Shown here piece by piece: positions 45,947 through 58,600 of a stretch of 64,000 nt of DNA. Under the pieces are notes generated by a model. The model saw nothing but the letters and a program-made list of their open reading frames with translations, was not told the origin of the DNA and made no database searches. Location of the stretch: positions 10,257,453 through 10,321,452 of the forward strand of contig NC_087084.1 of the NCBI RefSeq assembly GCF_026151205.1, read 5' to 3'. Each line of letters begins with the position of its first letter. Position 1 is the stretch's first letter. This DNA comes from Bolinopsis microptera (lineage: Eukaryota > Ctenophora > Tentaculata > Lobata > Bolinopsidae). The position numbers and the translations under genes are program-made.

Positions 45947-46069
45947 TCATCATTAGATAAGTTGGTTTCTGGATTATTTTTACATGCGTTTCACTTAACA
46001 AAATAATTATTACGTTGATATTATAATTATGAATTAAACAGGAAAACTTGAACATCCGATAATAAACTA

Positions 46070-46978
46070 CACAGTGGGCCAGAATAGGGGGGCAAGCTAT
46101 ATTAGACATGTTAGTACCATCCAAATATGTCTGAAAGGTGTTCTGTAGACTGCTTTGACCCAAAAAAACCATCCAAACCAATTTCAAGACCCTACTATAC
46201 ACAAAAACTGAGAAAATTGGGGATTTTTGAATTATGCTCCTTGAATTTTTAGCCCCAAAATGCCCAAAAATTCAAAATTCCTTACACAAGCCACAAAATC
46301 AGTTTTGAAATGCTTTTCTTGCAGCTGAAGGCTTTCAGAACTTGTATTTAAAATTTCATCAAGATTGAACAAAAGATGGCTGAGTTATCACAAAAATATG
46401 TATGCCCATATTTGGGCATAAGCCCTAAATAACATAGTTTAAGCCAATAAATTGGTAACAAATCGGCATTTTAAAATAATGCCCAAGTTTGCCCAAGTTG
46501 ATTTTTCTTGTATATTGTAGGGAATCCTCTAAGCTTTCAGATGGTACTATGGAATATGGAGGCCTATTGCGGCCTAACAACTATTTTTGGTCTGGAAGAC
46601 CAAAAATTTGCCTAAAAATGGGACAAAAACTCAGGCTAATGTCAAAAATCAGCTAAATTAGATAGCCTATTAAGGTTTTTTTCAATAAATTAAGATCTGA
46701 GAGTTGTTTTGAGATGTAAAAGGAGTCAGCTTACTTAATTATATCATATTTGAAGAACAGGCATAAAATAACAGCAATTTTTCACTGCCAAAAAGGAACA
46801 AAACCGATTTTTGAAAAATTGCGATTTTCGAGGCAGCGTCGCGGTTGAACCGTACGGAATTATTAATTTCGGTTTTTTGCATCTTGGAGGGAAACATTTT
46901 TCCGATCAGATCATTTTAAATGCATCCTAAATCGAAATACTCAATTTTGAACCTAATATAGCATGGTGGCCCACTGTG
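46070..46978. mobile_element. 909-bp non-autonomous transposon with CACAGTGGGCC ends and 5-bp target duplication
   Basis: The ends are CACAGTGGGCC (46070-46080) and GGCCCACTGTG (46968-46978). Further in, both sides share gctatattag, so the inverted repeat is about 26-36 bp with a gap. aacta flanks both ends (46065-46069 and 46979-46983). No transposase frame is present inside. CAC-type ends plus a 5-bp duplication fit Transib/RAG-like transposons, but I cannot exclude other superfamilies. Confidence 0.75.
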
Positions 46979-46983
46979 AACTA

Positions 46984-47602
46984 ATGAAAATAAAATATGC
47001 TATGTTAACTATTGGTTTTACTATATGTTAACGGGCGATACTGATACTTGATAATATTTGTTTCAACTAAACATATAATTACCAAAAAAACATTAACGGG
47101 CTTTTCTCGGCTATACGTCACCGATTCAATGCATTATGCAATAAAGAAAGAAAAAAAGAGTAAAAATTGCTTTATTTTCTGTTTTCTTCTCCCCGGAGTA
47201 AAAGGGTAAACACTGTCACATGCCAAAAACAATATCCCTAGAAACATATAAGTAGTTTTTAAGCAACTTTTCTTTTGCACTCGATTTTTTTGAAAATTAT
47301 TTTTTACTTTTACGGCTACGTTTAATAACCAAAATTTTGTTTTAGTCATGCTTTTATAAAATATTTCAAAGATTAAACATTGAATATGTTGCTTTGCAAC
47401 CATTTTGTCAGAAGCAAGAATGCTAGTATGCGCGGCGCGGCGAAGCCCTCCAATGGTATAGATAATTTATTTGATTGCAATATTTTTATTTTAATAGCTA
47501 CGATGATATAATTGATATTAATTGACGATGTCAATTCATGGCAGCTCTTGCAAAGTCACATACAAGTCATTCAAATATGAAATAATAAATATTGATAGGC
47601 CT
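46984..47602. other. no gene supported
   Basis: AT-rich DNA. The 89-codon minus frame at 47134-47403 is Lys/Phe-rich and looks accidental. Confidence 0.35.
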
Positions 47603-47763
47603 CAGTGGCGTAACGTTGCCTGTTGGCGCCCTCCGCCGAAAATGCGCCTCCTATTGGCACCCCCTCCACTTTTGGCGCTCCTCCCTAAAATTGAACAAAT
47701 TAGGTGATTTTAGAGGATACGCCGGTAAAATCTCTATAAAAGTGTGTTTCTAGAGCAAAACGC
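47603..47763 (+). mobile_element. third fragment headed CAGTGGCGTAAC
   Basis: The exact head at 47603-47614 is followed by GC-rich ggcgcc/tggcacccc blocks, similar in character to the copy at 17678 but diverged. Confidence 0.4.
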
Positions 47764-48150
47764 GCAGTTTGCTGGGTGGCGTAGTGGTAAAATCCGGTCT
47801 GATGCAAGTCGGCCAGTCACCAAGCTGCAAATTGGTACAGCTTTAGCTGGTGACACACATTACACACCCCCTGGCTCATAGGACTAACCCCTACAACCTG
47901 TATACTAGTATAGTGCCTTCACACAGACTAGCTAAGGGTTACCTCAGGCCAGGCTATTATGTTCATAAACATAGAATAGAGATTAGGCGGAATGACAGGC
48001 TGAGCGCGGCCCAGTAAGCTTAGGGTAACTGAAAAGGTGATAGGCACCTCAGACCATCCCAACACCGGGAGAGACCTGCCCCTTTGTTGTGTGTCAGAGC
48101 GGCGAATATGTGGTGACCTTATTTAAAGGGCTTTCACAGTAACCAGTTGC
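47764..48150 (+). mobile_element. tRNA-headed SINE-like repeat
   Basis: gggtggcgtagtggtaaaat (47774-47793) matches a Pol III A box (TGGCNNAGTGG) exactly. The body includes ttatgttcataaac, ggcggaatgacaggc and gcccagtaagc, also found inverted at 21774-21925. No clear B box was found, so either it is decayed or the head is only A-box-like. Confidence 0.55.
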
Positions 48151-48199
48151 AGTGGTTTGACTAATTATGGATTGGTATGTTTAGAATGAGCAGTTCTGG

Positions 48200-48635
48200 T
48201 CTTAATCTTGTTTCAAGTAACAGATGCATGTAGGAAGAGAGTAACTAAGATTAAAAATATTAAGAAGTCATTTCTTCCGGAGTGAGCTATTCTTTACTGG
48301 AACAAACTCCCTTCTGAGATCAAGAATTCAGATAGTGTTTTGAGTTTTAGAATTAAGCTGAAGTAGTTTAAGAAAAGGTGTTTTGTTAATTCGTTAAGCA
48401 AGGATAATTCTTTCTGGGAAGTAACAGGAGAAATTATTTCTAGAATTAAAGGAAGCAATTATATTGAAAATAAAAATGATGTGGTAAAAAAGGGCTTTAT
48501 AAATCTTCATTCCACTGGGAAGTATGAATAGGTTTTATATACATTATTTTTTCAAATAGTGTAATGATATTTTGTAGAGATCTGTGATGATGTGATGTCA
48601 TAAATTTGACTTGACTTTACTTTACTTTATTTTAA
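48200..48635 (+). pseudogene. 3' end of a decayed LINE
   Basis: With one or two stops, the plus frame reads like the C-terminus of a non-LTR retrotransposon ORF2: FLPE, stop, AILYWNKLPSEIKNSDSVL and SFRIKLK. This matches the common 'R...WNxLPxxI..S....FK..L' ending. It finishes in a simple tail, acttgactttactttacttt, as LINE 3' ends often do. It abuts the next LINE. Confidence 0.55.
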
Positions 48636-48639
48636 ATTA

Positions 48640-51072
48640 AGTCTAACATTTTCCGTTTGTCCAGATAGTAGTTGGACCCATGAAAAACCCGGCTGTATTC
48701 CTTCATGCATCGATAACATCATTACCAATGATTTAGACAACATTATAACATCTGGCACATTCAAAGACAAAATCACACATCATCACCCCATATTCTTAGC
48801 ACTCAACACACACCTTGACCAGAACGATTGCAAGATTAAGTATGAACAGTTTTATGACTACTGTAACTCTAACGTAGATAAGTTCACCGACAAACTATCC
48901 AATAGTCTTGATAACACTGTAATAAATTGTTTTGATACCTTTGCTGACACATTTAACGTTGCTTTTGACGAATGTTTCAAGTTAGAAACCCCGAAATGTA
49001 CAAAACGCACTATGCAAAACAATCCATGGATTACACCAGCAATTATAACATCAATAAATCACTGTCACGAACTATACGAAAACTGGGTCAAAGCTCGTAA
49101 AGTCAAGTGCAATCTAGGAGATACTGACACAAAAGGTGGCTTCTGTCACTGCGCAGTATGTAACAAAAAGCGCAGTGAGTACTTAACTTATAAATATTAT
49201 AGAAAAGAACTCAAAGTTATACGTGAAAAGGCTCAAACTTCGTACAACATGGGTAAATTTAATGAAGTTCAAGGTGACAGTAAGAAAACATGGCAACTAA
49301 TCAATAAGATACGCGGCAAAGGGAAACGAGAAATTAAACCCCCGTTTGTTAGACTAAGTCCAATTCAATGCTTTACGGACTACTTACCAAGGCCAAATAC
49401 CTCAAGTATATTTCTCAGCGATTGTACACCAGAAGAAATAGAGAAAATCATTAGCGAACTCAAGAATGGAAAAGCTAGTGACATCCCTATTCACGTCATC
49501 AAACGAACGTCTAAGATTATAAGCCCACTCCTGTCAGTATTATTTAATGAACACATGAGAAATGGAACTTTTCCAGACCGACTGAAAATTGGTAAAATTA
49601 GCCCTATATACAAAAAATACGGTACAGAATATCTCGAAAACTATAGGCCAGTATCTACCCTAGCTGTGTTCGGAAAGTTATTTGAGAAAGTAATCTACTC
49701 CCGTTTGTACAGTTTTCTTGTGTCGCAGAACGTTTTGTTTGAGAACCAGTTTGGTTTTAGGAAGAGTCACTCAACTAACCACGCCCTTAATTACTCAGTT
49801 GACTATGTAAACTCCCATATAAAGGAAAAGCAACATGTATTAGGTATCTTTATCGACTTATCAAAGGCATTTGACACTATCAGTCACGATAAACTTCTCA
49901 TAAAACTTGACAAATATGGTATAAGAGGTAACGCAAACGAGCTTATTGGAAGTTACCTATCTAACAGACAGCAGTACGTTTCAGTTTTAGGTGAGGAATC
50001 TGATAAACTCCCTGTTATTTGTGGAGTACCACAAGGTAGTGTTTTAGGACCGCTACTGTTTATAATTTACATAAACGATATCTATAACTCATCAGACCTA
50101 GGAAAATTTATACTTTTCGCTGATGACACCAATATATTTGTAGTCGACAAATCTGTCCAGAATCTCTACCAAAAAGCTAATACTATAATGAATTCTGTTT
50201 ACAATTATATGAAATGCAATCTTCTCCACATTAACATCAAGAAATGCTGTTACATTCACTTTACACCAGGAAAGAAGGATGTAACTAGTAGTAGTAGTAA
50301 TAGTAATGATCTTATTTTAACGTTGAATAACACAGTCATTAAACGTGTTGATGAAACTAAATTCCTCGGCGTTATTATAGATAAAAACCTTAACTGGAAA
50401 CCTCATACTGCATATCTTAGTTCTAAATTAAAGTGTGAAGTCGGTAAACTCTGCCGTATGAGAAGATTTATACCTAAAGAGCTGTATAATGACCTCTACC
50501 ACACCCTCTTCGAATCTCATCTAGGATATGGGATCTCAGTGTGGGGAGGCATATCGAACAATAGGCTTGAACCAATATTTAAAATTCAAAAAAAGTGCAC
50601 TCGTATTCTATTTGGTGATCAAGAGGCATACAGTAATAAGTTCAAAACATGTGCTAGAACCCGCCCAATTGGATCCCAAAAACTTGGAGCCGACTTCTAT
50701 AAACGAGAATCAAGTAAACCCCTTCTCAGCAGAAACAAAATACTCTGCGTGCATAATTTGTATAAGTACCACTGTCTACTTGAAATGTTTAAAATAATCA
50801 AACTTCACACTCCAATACCGATGTACAATTTATTTCAAAAGTCACCCCGACGTGATAACTACTTTATTAACCCCGCTGCAACCAATTTGTTTGTATATAA
50901 AACCTCGAATATGTGGAATAAATTCCTTAAACCTTCTAGTAAGATTGACTTCTCGTCCCCAATTGCACTTGTTAAAGGTCGCATTAAAACTATGCTACTC
51001 AATGCTCAAAAAGCTGGAAACACTGATGAATGGTCAGAACTCAACTTTGATGGAAATGACATGTGCCTATAA
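48640..51072 (+). CDS. 5'-truncated CR1/jockey-type LINE with intact reverse transcriptase
   Basis: Non-LTR retrotransposon ORF2. The frame is open from about 48640, just after an in-frame TAA. It begins in the last part of the apurinic-type endonuclease (SSWTHEKPGCIPSCIDNIIT, then THHHPIF) and runs to TAA 51070-51072. ATG 49012 is the first Met but not the true start. Reverse transcriptase blocks are present in order: NYRPVSTL, QFGFRKSHSTNHAL, GIFIDLSKAFDTISH, GVPQGSVLGPLLFIIYINDI, catalytic FADDTNIF, and the FLGVIIDKNLNW thumb block. A CCHC-like Cys/His set (CHCAVCNKK) lies near residue 45. The C-terminal region has MWNKFLKP and FSSPIALVKGRIK. The intact frame suggests recent insertion. The 5' end is truncated, as expected from incomplete target-primed reverse transcription. 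The 3' limit is unclear, with a ca-rich stretch at 51108-51140. Confidence 0.92.
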   Translation, partial: SLTFSVCPDSSWTHEKPGCIPSCIDNIITNDLDNIITSGTFKDKITHHHPIFLALNTHLDQNDCKIKYEQFYDYCNSNVDKFTDKLSNSLDNTVINCFDTFADTFNVAFDECFKLETPKCTKRTMQNNPWITPAIITSINHCHELYENWVKARKVKCNLGDTDTKGGFCHCAVCNKKRSEYLTYKYYRKELKVIREKAQTSYNMGKFNEVQGDSKKTWQLINKIRGKGKREIKPPFVRLSPIQCFTDYLPRPNTSSIFLSDCTPEEIEKIISELKNGKASDIPIHVIKRTSKIISPLLSVLFNEHMRNGTFPDRLKIGKISPIYKKYGTEYLENYRPVSTLAVFGKLFEKVIYSRLYSFLVSQNVLFENQFGFRKSHSTNHALNYSVDYVNSHIKEKQHVLGIFIDLSKAFDTISHDKLLIKLDKYGIRGNANELIGSYLSNRQQYVSVLGEESDKLPVICGVPQGSVLGPLLFIIYINDIYNSSDLGKFILFADDTNIFVVDKSVQNLYQKANTIMNSVYNYMKCNLLHINIKKCCYIHFTPGKKDVTSSSSNSNDLILTLNNTVIKRVDETKFLGVIIDKNLNWKPHTAYLSSKLKCEVGKLCRMRRFIPKELYNDLYHTLFESHLGYGISVWGGISNNRLEPIFKIQKKCTRILFGDQEAYSNKFKTCARTRPIGSQKLGADFYKRESSKPLLSRNKILCVHNLYKYHCLLEMFKIIKLHTPIPMYNLFQKSPRRDNYFINPAATNLFVYKTSNMWNKFLKPSSKIDFSSPIALVKGRIKTMLLNAQKAGNTDEWSELNFDGNDMCL

Positions 51073-52692
51073 TAAGAACACACAAACTAGTCCATATAGA
51101 TTTCATACTACACACACAAAATAACACACACAATACACACCACAGTCAAACATAGAAACTATATATTCACGCATATAACACAAAACACTGATCAGCTCAA
51201 CCGCTTTACACTGGTGTCTGGACTTGTCTGGAGTGTCGTCTGGAACGTGGGACGGACTCACAAATATATTGTGTAAACGTAGCGCGCGAAACTTAAACAT
51301 TGTATAACTTTATCATTTCATTACCCAGCGTGATTTACCGCGCCAGAATAATAAAATGACGCCGCGCTATATCCGTAAACTTGCAGTCATTTTGCATTTA
51401 TATCTTATATTTTATATTTTGTATCTCTTACTACGTAACGCGAAAATAAGTTGTATCACACTCCCGGTTTTGGACCCCAATGTTAACCTTGCAGCAACTG
51501 TGTCAGCCCAATATACTCTAGAAGTATGATCACACCTATTTTAATGAACAAGAGACCCATAATTAATATAATCAGATACTCGTCAACAGCAGCAGTTTCC
51601 GTCCGTGTGATGTGTTGTCCTTCTCCTTTCTGTGTCCCCGTCGTTTTGTTTTGTGAAATGTATTGTAGTAATGTTTTAATATTTAAATCGAACGTAACTC
51701 AATAGTTAATAATAACAAACACAAATACTATTTTAAATAATTGATTAATATCGATTTATACCAACAACCAAACATTAATTATTCTTTAATAACCTTTTAT
51801 ATATGTGTTAAACGATCCATGGCATATCTAAAATTCGATAATGAACTTCATATTATTAGTGCCGCGTGCTGATAAATATTCTGGGAATCAATCCACCCAA
51901 TCGTGGCGATAACATATTTTTGTGCTTGGCCGGTTTTAGGTTTGAGTTTGTGCTCCAAAAGTGGTAAATCGGGTGCTAGTAAAGCTCTTGCAGGCAACTG
52001 GCTCCTTTTGCCAACTGCTTTTGGTTTAAGCGCTGACTCACATTTGGAACTGGCACGGGTATAATTGTAATATCCTACGAAGTCAGCATGTCATATTATT
52101 TCGCAAAACTCGTTTAAATATCTTGACAATATTTACAATTTACAATTTAAAGTTTATGGTTTTAGGTTTAGGCGCGGCGCACCGCTTATATGTTATATTT
52201 CAATCATCTTCTATTTTCAGCGCTGTGTTGCTACACGCTGTATAACATGTGGACCCAGCGCGGTGCCGCGCCTAAGCAGCAAAAGAGTTATTTATTTTAA
52301 AATTTATTTTTGTATCTAGCAAAAATGATGTATTGTTTTTAATATGACGTAGAATTAAAGCTAATTCCGTACAGCCTAAGTATGCTCGTTAGAAAAACTA
52401 TCAACAATGAACATGCTAGCTTTCTTTATTTTTGTAAGTCGCGTCGGCTGACATCTTGGGTTGTACTGGATGTAACAAGTTTATTATCGGATGTCTACTT
52501 ATATTTATTATGATATTATTATTCATTGTAATGGCAATAAAATTTAAATTTTGTTTTACTTAAATTTTGTTTTACTTAGTAATCAAAAGAGAAGGGAGTT
52601 TTCTATCACAAGGAGTTGACAGCCTTTAAATAATAAAACATATCCCTTCAGCTTAGATTATGTCATTGTCAGCAGTTCACTAGACCTATAAG
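51073..52692. other. LINE 3' region and myosin upstream region; one palindrome
   Basis: No gene is seen. An inverted pair at 52168-52185 (ttaggcgcggcgcaccgc) and 52260-52275 differs by a 2-nt indel and encloses a second weak pair (tatatgttata/tataacatgt). It could be a small MITE near the myosin promoter. Confidence 0.5.
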
Positions 52693-55600
52693 ATGGGAGT
52701 TCTGGAAGTACAGCCGGTGAGTTTTAAAAACCTTTTAAAAGGAATTACTTGTATCTTTTATACTTGTCTGCGACTTTTGTTCTAAAGCAAGTGTAATCTG
52801 TTAACCACGCTAGTTTGTCACGTAATAAGGAATTACATCTTTCCCCCTATCTCCATTGCCACATTTCTATCTAATAAAGTTAACAATTTCTCTATAAATT
52901 TATGTTAAAGATCTGAATGTCTGACGTGAGGGAGGTAATTAATTAATTCAGAAAATCTAATAGTATTAATGTTTTTTATCAGGGTGGCTGGGTGTGGGTG
53001 AAAAAGGATTGTTTCCTTCCTGCAAATGTTATTTCCTCGGCAAATGGAGTCCTGACCTTAAAGATTGATAATGATGAGGTTAGTTATTCGTTTTTATTAC
53101 ACATTCAACTTCTAAGTGCTATCGATTATAATTGTCATTAATGTCAGTTAAGATGACTTTTGGATGGAATTGAATATTCATTTACTTTTAAAAATTTGTA
53201 ATTTGCATGCTTGATCGAACATAAACAAAATTTAATCCGTAACTACTGCAGGTCGTAAAGGTGAACAGTAGTGACATGACAACAGATAAGTACAGCATAA
53301 TGCACCCATCCAGTTTAACTGGTACCCCTGACATGGCATCACTAAGTGACCTTCACGAGGGTTCATTGCTCCACAACCTTAAAGTCAGATACTTTTCCAA
53401 TGAGATTTACGTGAGTTGAAATGAGCTACTAACCTGATCAGTAATGATTTTAAATGGATCGTTGTTACAATTGTCCGAGGAATTGTTAAAATTTTCTTGT
53501 TTTATTACAATATTATCATTATTATACTCAAGTTAACAGATTTAAAATGTAAATGTTGTTTATCATTGAACATTTTTCAGACATACATCGGATCTATATT
53601 AGTTGCGGTGAACCCCTATAAGCCTATCAGTGGGCTCTACTCTAACGAGAATCTTGATAAATATAGCAAGGTATGTGCTCTTGTGAAGATGAGTCCAACC
53701 TATTCTTGAACTCTCAGCTTGATTCTCTATCAATATTTCAGACAAATAAACAGAAATAACAATCGAATTTGTGTTAAAACCGTGTTCTTACTTTTCAGTT
53801 ATTCATTGGTGAAGACAAGCCACATATCTATGCAATTGCTAACGAAGCTTTTAGAAACGTTTGGAAAACTGGAGAAAGCCAATGTGTTTTGATCAGGTTA
53901 CAAAACTATATTTCAAACTGTTATGAACTTGAGAACTGATAGCAAGGCGATGTTTATTTTGTATCTTACCTTATCTTTAGACTTAATCTTATGTTGGATG
54001 AAAAATTACAACACCTCCCCACTCCCCAGTAACCCAGTAAAATTACAAACAATTATAAACAATTAAAAACAATACATTACGTGATTGGGAATATTCATTA
54101 ACTCTGATCTTAAGTTTCGGGACTTACAGTAAGTGTCGACCAAGATAATAAAATAATATTTAAATACCAATAATTAAGATTCTGAATATTCTTAAGTACT
54201 ACAAAAATATTTTCAAGCATTTTCGAATATTTTGAATATTTTGAATGTTTTCAGCGGTGAGTCAGGAGCGGGTAAAACAGAGAGCACGAAGATGATCCTG
54301 GACTTTCTAAGTGCGATGGGAGCAAAGAACAATAACGGGGAGAAAAGTCTCGTATCTTCTCGTATCCTTAGCAGCAGGTTACATTAATTACTAATTAACT
54401 AATGCTATTTGTACAATGCTATTATGAGTTGCAGTTAGAAACTAGAGTCATACGTCTGGAATTAATAATGACTCAAACAGGTTCACATTGAAACTAGTTG
54501 AACCTGCAAAGGGCCTCTACACTCTACACTCTACATTTATAATAACGATTAATGTAACTACCAATATCAGTATACCCAGGCACACTGATGTTGCCGTATC
54601 ACATTCACAATATGTATTTATTGTCAAATCTTTTCACATTGCCAATGTCCAGTGTGTAATTGTACGCTTGATTTAATCTGATCGGCCCTCGGGCCTCAAT
54701 GCTCTTTAAAAAATATAATGTTAAAACATTGCATAGTAACTACAATATTTATAAAGAATTCATTTAAATTTTGCACACAAGTTTGTACATGACAGCTTGT
54801 AAGTTAAAATAGAACTGCTTGTACGTGTAATTTCGGTATTCGCTACAAATTAAGGTAATTATCTTCCAATTATAAACCAATTAAGGTATAATTAGTTCGT
54901 ATTAACTTGAAATACCAACACTCGCTTACACAAAATGTTCACGGTAATTGTCTCGGTATAATTGATACACGTAAGTTAGTTAGAGATGGAAATTATCTGT
55001 AAGACAAGAAGGAAATCAGTCAAGATAGCGGGGATTTGACTTTTGAGTAATAAAACTGTTGAGGTAATAATATCATTCATTATATTAAGTAGTGTAATAA
55101 AACTTCTTAAGTTGATAATATGCGGTTATTTACGTATTCAGTATTCATACTATTGATATAATACTTCAATATTATGAGAGTTCTATGTTAGTGGAAAGAA
55201 GAAACCCAATATTGTAATTACCTAGTTACCTTAGTCAAGATAAACGCAGGAAGTGAAACAATGTATGTTATGTTCATTATGTTTATCTTGACCAGAAATG
55301 ATATTGCATTATTAATATATAATATGCATTTCGAGTTATCCAAAATATGAAGTATGTTAATTGGCTAGTTCGACTAGGCACAGCTCTATTATTGGTTAGT
55401 TTAACTGAAATACAGCTCACTAATTGGTCACCAAAGTGAATTACTAAGCCGACTTCGTGAGCATATTTCCTACTGTTAATTATTCAGAGTATACAAATTA
55501 CACCACTTTATTGTGAGCAGAAATTCACCTGATTTACAGTTTACACAATGTTCAAATTTAGGATTTCAGTACTGGGATCTTAAGGTCCTTTAACTTGCCT

Positions 55601-58600
55601 TCCTATCGTCTTACATTCAAGAAAAGTCATGTACGTGCCCCATGACGAGTGGAGTAGAGGAAGGAGAAGTCAGAGAGAAATCTGGGTGAAGTGAGGTCGG
55701 GGGACGGGGTGAGAAGGGTGAGAACTGAGAAGAGTGTTCTCTGGAACACAGAACACACCCTCCCAGCTCCCTACATACACTGTACCCGTACAAACCTTGA
55801 ACACAGGTCTTATCGAACGTCTAGTACCGTGTAAAACCTGCTGTTTAGTACCCTACACTTCAATATACTTGTGCTATTCGAGCTTTTCATTTATATTTTA
55901 CCGTATATTATTCTCTGAAGTGCACTATACACACAAGGTACTATGTACATTGTACAGTGCTTCTTCATAATGTTGTCCGTGTCAGGATATAGTAATCCCC
56001 ATTATGAGGCTACTAGGCTCATTGTCGTGTCCTAATAAAGCGAGGTCACAGTACTGCACGTGTATTGTGTACCTGATATAATAGAGCCTCGCAAATAAGG
56101 AGGGGTACCTTCTTGCAAGGGCTTTAGTTTGAATAATTCAAAATCTGGGCCAAATTCTCAAGCTAGAAAAAGTTTTTCTTCTCAACGAGAAACGCGATTA
56201 ATTTAACAGTTGTTATGTCTCTAAACTGTATTGGTATTTCAAGGTGGAGAAAGTAGACTCCTTACTCCTCAGCTCCGGTCTCAATACCGGTACATTGAAA
56301 AAGTTAGATCCCAAGAACTGCAAGTTCGCTCTTACAACAAGATTTATTGCGATGAAGTAGAGGGAAGAAGGTACACACACAGTACACATACCCAGTACAT
56401 TGTTTCACAGTACACAAATGTGTTAGGGTTCTTCTTGATAAGGGGTTATTGTTATTATCTATTGTGCACATTATATTACATTATATTGGTAGGTCTTCTT
56501 CTTCCCCTATTGTGTGTACTGTGTCACATACACCCTACCCTGCTAGTAAAACTACACTACACACAAGGGTGTAGGATATTGTTAAGGGTGAACTGTATTT
56601 GTTATGTCACGTGACAGCGATTAGCCAATCAGCTTCCACTTTTGACCAATCATTCACTTACTTGCATATCTATTTGTATATTATATAATATGAATTTTAT
56701 ATGCAGTTCATGGGTAGAACAAGAGCAATTCTATGTGCAAATTCACTTTTCATCGAGATTTCTGTGAAGAAAATAATTTAAAGGATCCTATCTGCAGCAG
56801 AAAATTGTATTTTGCCTGCACATTAAAGTTTTATCACAAGAGCATATTTAATAAGGAACTCATTTGTGGTACAATACTTGTGTTGAATAACACATGTGTT
56901 TTTAAGAAGGGCCTTCTTCTCCACCTGCCCTGAGATTATTAGCATTTCAAGAGTTCTGTGTCTTCAAGCTTCGACTGCGTTTTGATATTGAAATAGCAGA
57001 GGTAGAGAGTGAGGTAGTTTATTTTGACACGTGACAGTGATATTGATATTTGATTGGTCTGCTAGCCCTCTCCCTCAATCTACCTGTGTAATATCATGCC
57101 AGTTTAAAACTGATTACATCACTAAAACTGATTACATCACTAAAACTTATTACATCACTTTAAATTAATTCAGCTATTGAAGCTATCTACTTATGTAGTC
57201 AGAACCCTAATGCTGCCTGAGACTGGCAAACCCTCAAGCAGCCTGCACTCTCGTCTTGCTGAGTTAATATCTCCATCACAGCCTGCACAGTGCCATGTTG
57301 TCCTGCTGAGTTAATATCTCCACTACAGCCTGTTGTCCTACTGAGTTAATATCTCCATCACAACCTGCACAGTGCCATGTTGTCCTGCTGAGTTAATATC
57401 TCCATCACAACCTGCACAGTGCCATGTTGTCCTGCTGAGTTAATATCTGATGTGACAGAACACTAAGTTGCCCGGTATACCGCCCTTCACAGAACACAAG
57501 TTTTATAACATGCTCAATTATGACATAATGTATCAGTGTAATGTATCAGTGTAATGTATCAGTGTTCAGATGTAAGGAATGTTCTGACATACAGCTCAAT
57601 AACCTTTGAGAGTTTGTCCTCCTATGAACTAACAGTAACCTGCATAAAGCTAGCGAGGAAATCCTACCAAAACCTCTGAAAATGGAGCATGATTAGATCA
57701 ATACATTGACTACAGCTGTACTTATACAGTACTTATAGCTTTACAACATATTATTTCTGTCACTCCAGACTTTCAGCTGTCTGAAAATCCGCCCTTGACC
57801 ACATTTTAACCCGCATTAGCATCGGCGAATCATTAAAGTTCTATACCAGTAATATACTTGACTCTGTATGTAAATAGAGCTATTATTAACTGTGGGTATT
57901 AACAATACTACACCGACATTATATTTAATTCTGTATATTAACAGTTCCCCACAGTTTGCACTGTAAAGTAGGTGTCTGGAGATATCACGTACATTACATG
58001 CCACACCTCACCTTCTAATACACACATCACGTACATCACGTACTATACGCCTAGTTGAGTGATGACACGCCCTCGTGGTGCAACATAACCCCACACTCAG
58101 CAACCCGTAGCAACCCTTAGCAACCCTACCTAGACTCTTCTAGTAATAGTACCGTGTAACAATATCTTATTTGAACGCATAATAATCCACGTGTATATGT
58201 AGCTTCATGACTACTTCACATCTTGTTTACTACAGCTTCTCCCTCTGTAGAATTATAACTTATCTAGAGGGGTGTTCTACAATACTAGAGGGGTATGATA
58301 TGTATTATATAATATACAATACTGTTCAGTGTCTCGACACTGTACCAACACATTTAGGAGAAGTGTTAGAAGAAACTAACCGCCTAGTTTTTAACTGCGT
58401 TTAACAAAACACTCATGTAATGTCAGTGTTTATAACGTAACTGTAATGTCAGTGTTTATAACGTAACGGTATTGTAATGTCAGTGTTTATAACGTAACGG
58501 TATTGTAATGTCAGTGTTTATAACGTAACTGTAATGTCAGTGTTTATAACGTAACTGTAATGTCAGTGTGATGTGTCTGTACTCAGTTCCTTCAGTCTCC

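Noticed and set aside
47764-47840. Possible functional tRNA gene
   Set aside because: The A box is good, but no B box or acceptor-stem pairing was found. It fits a SINE head better.
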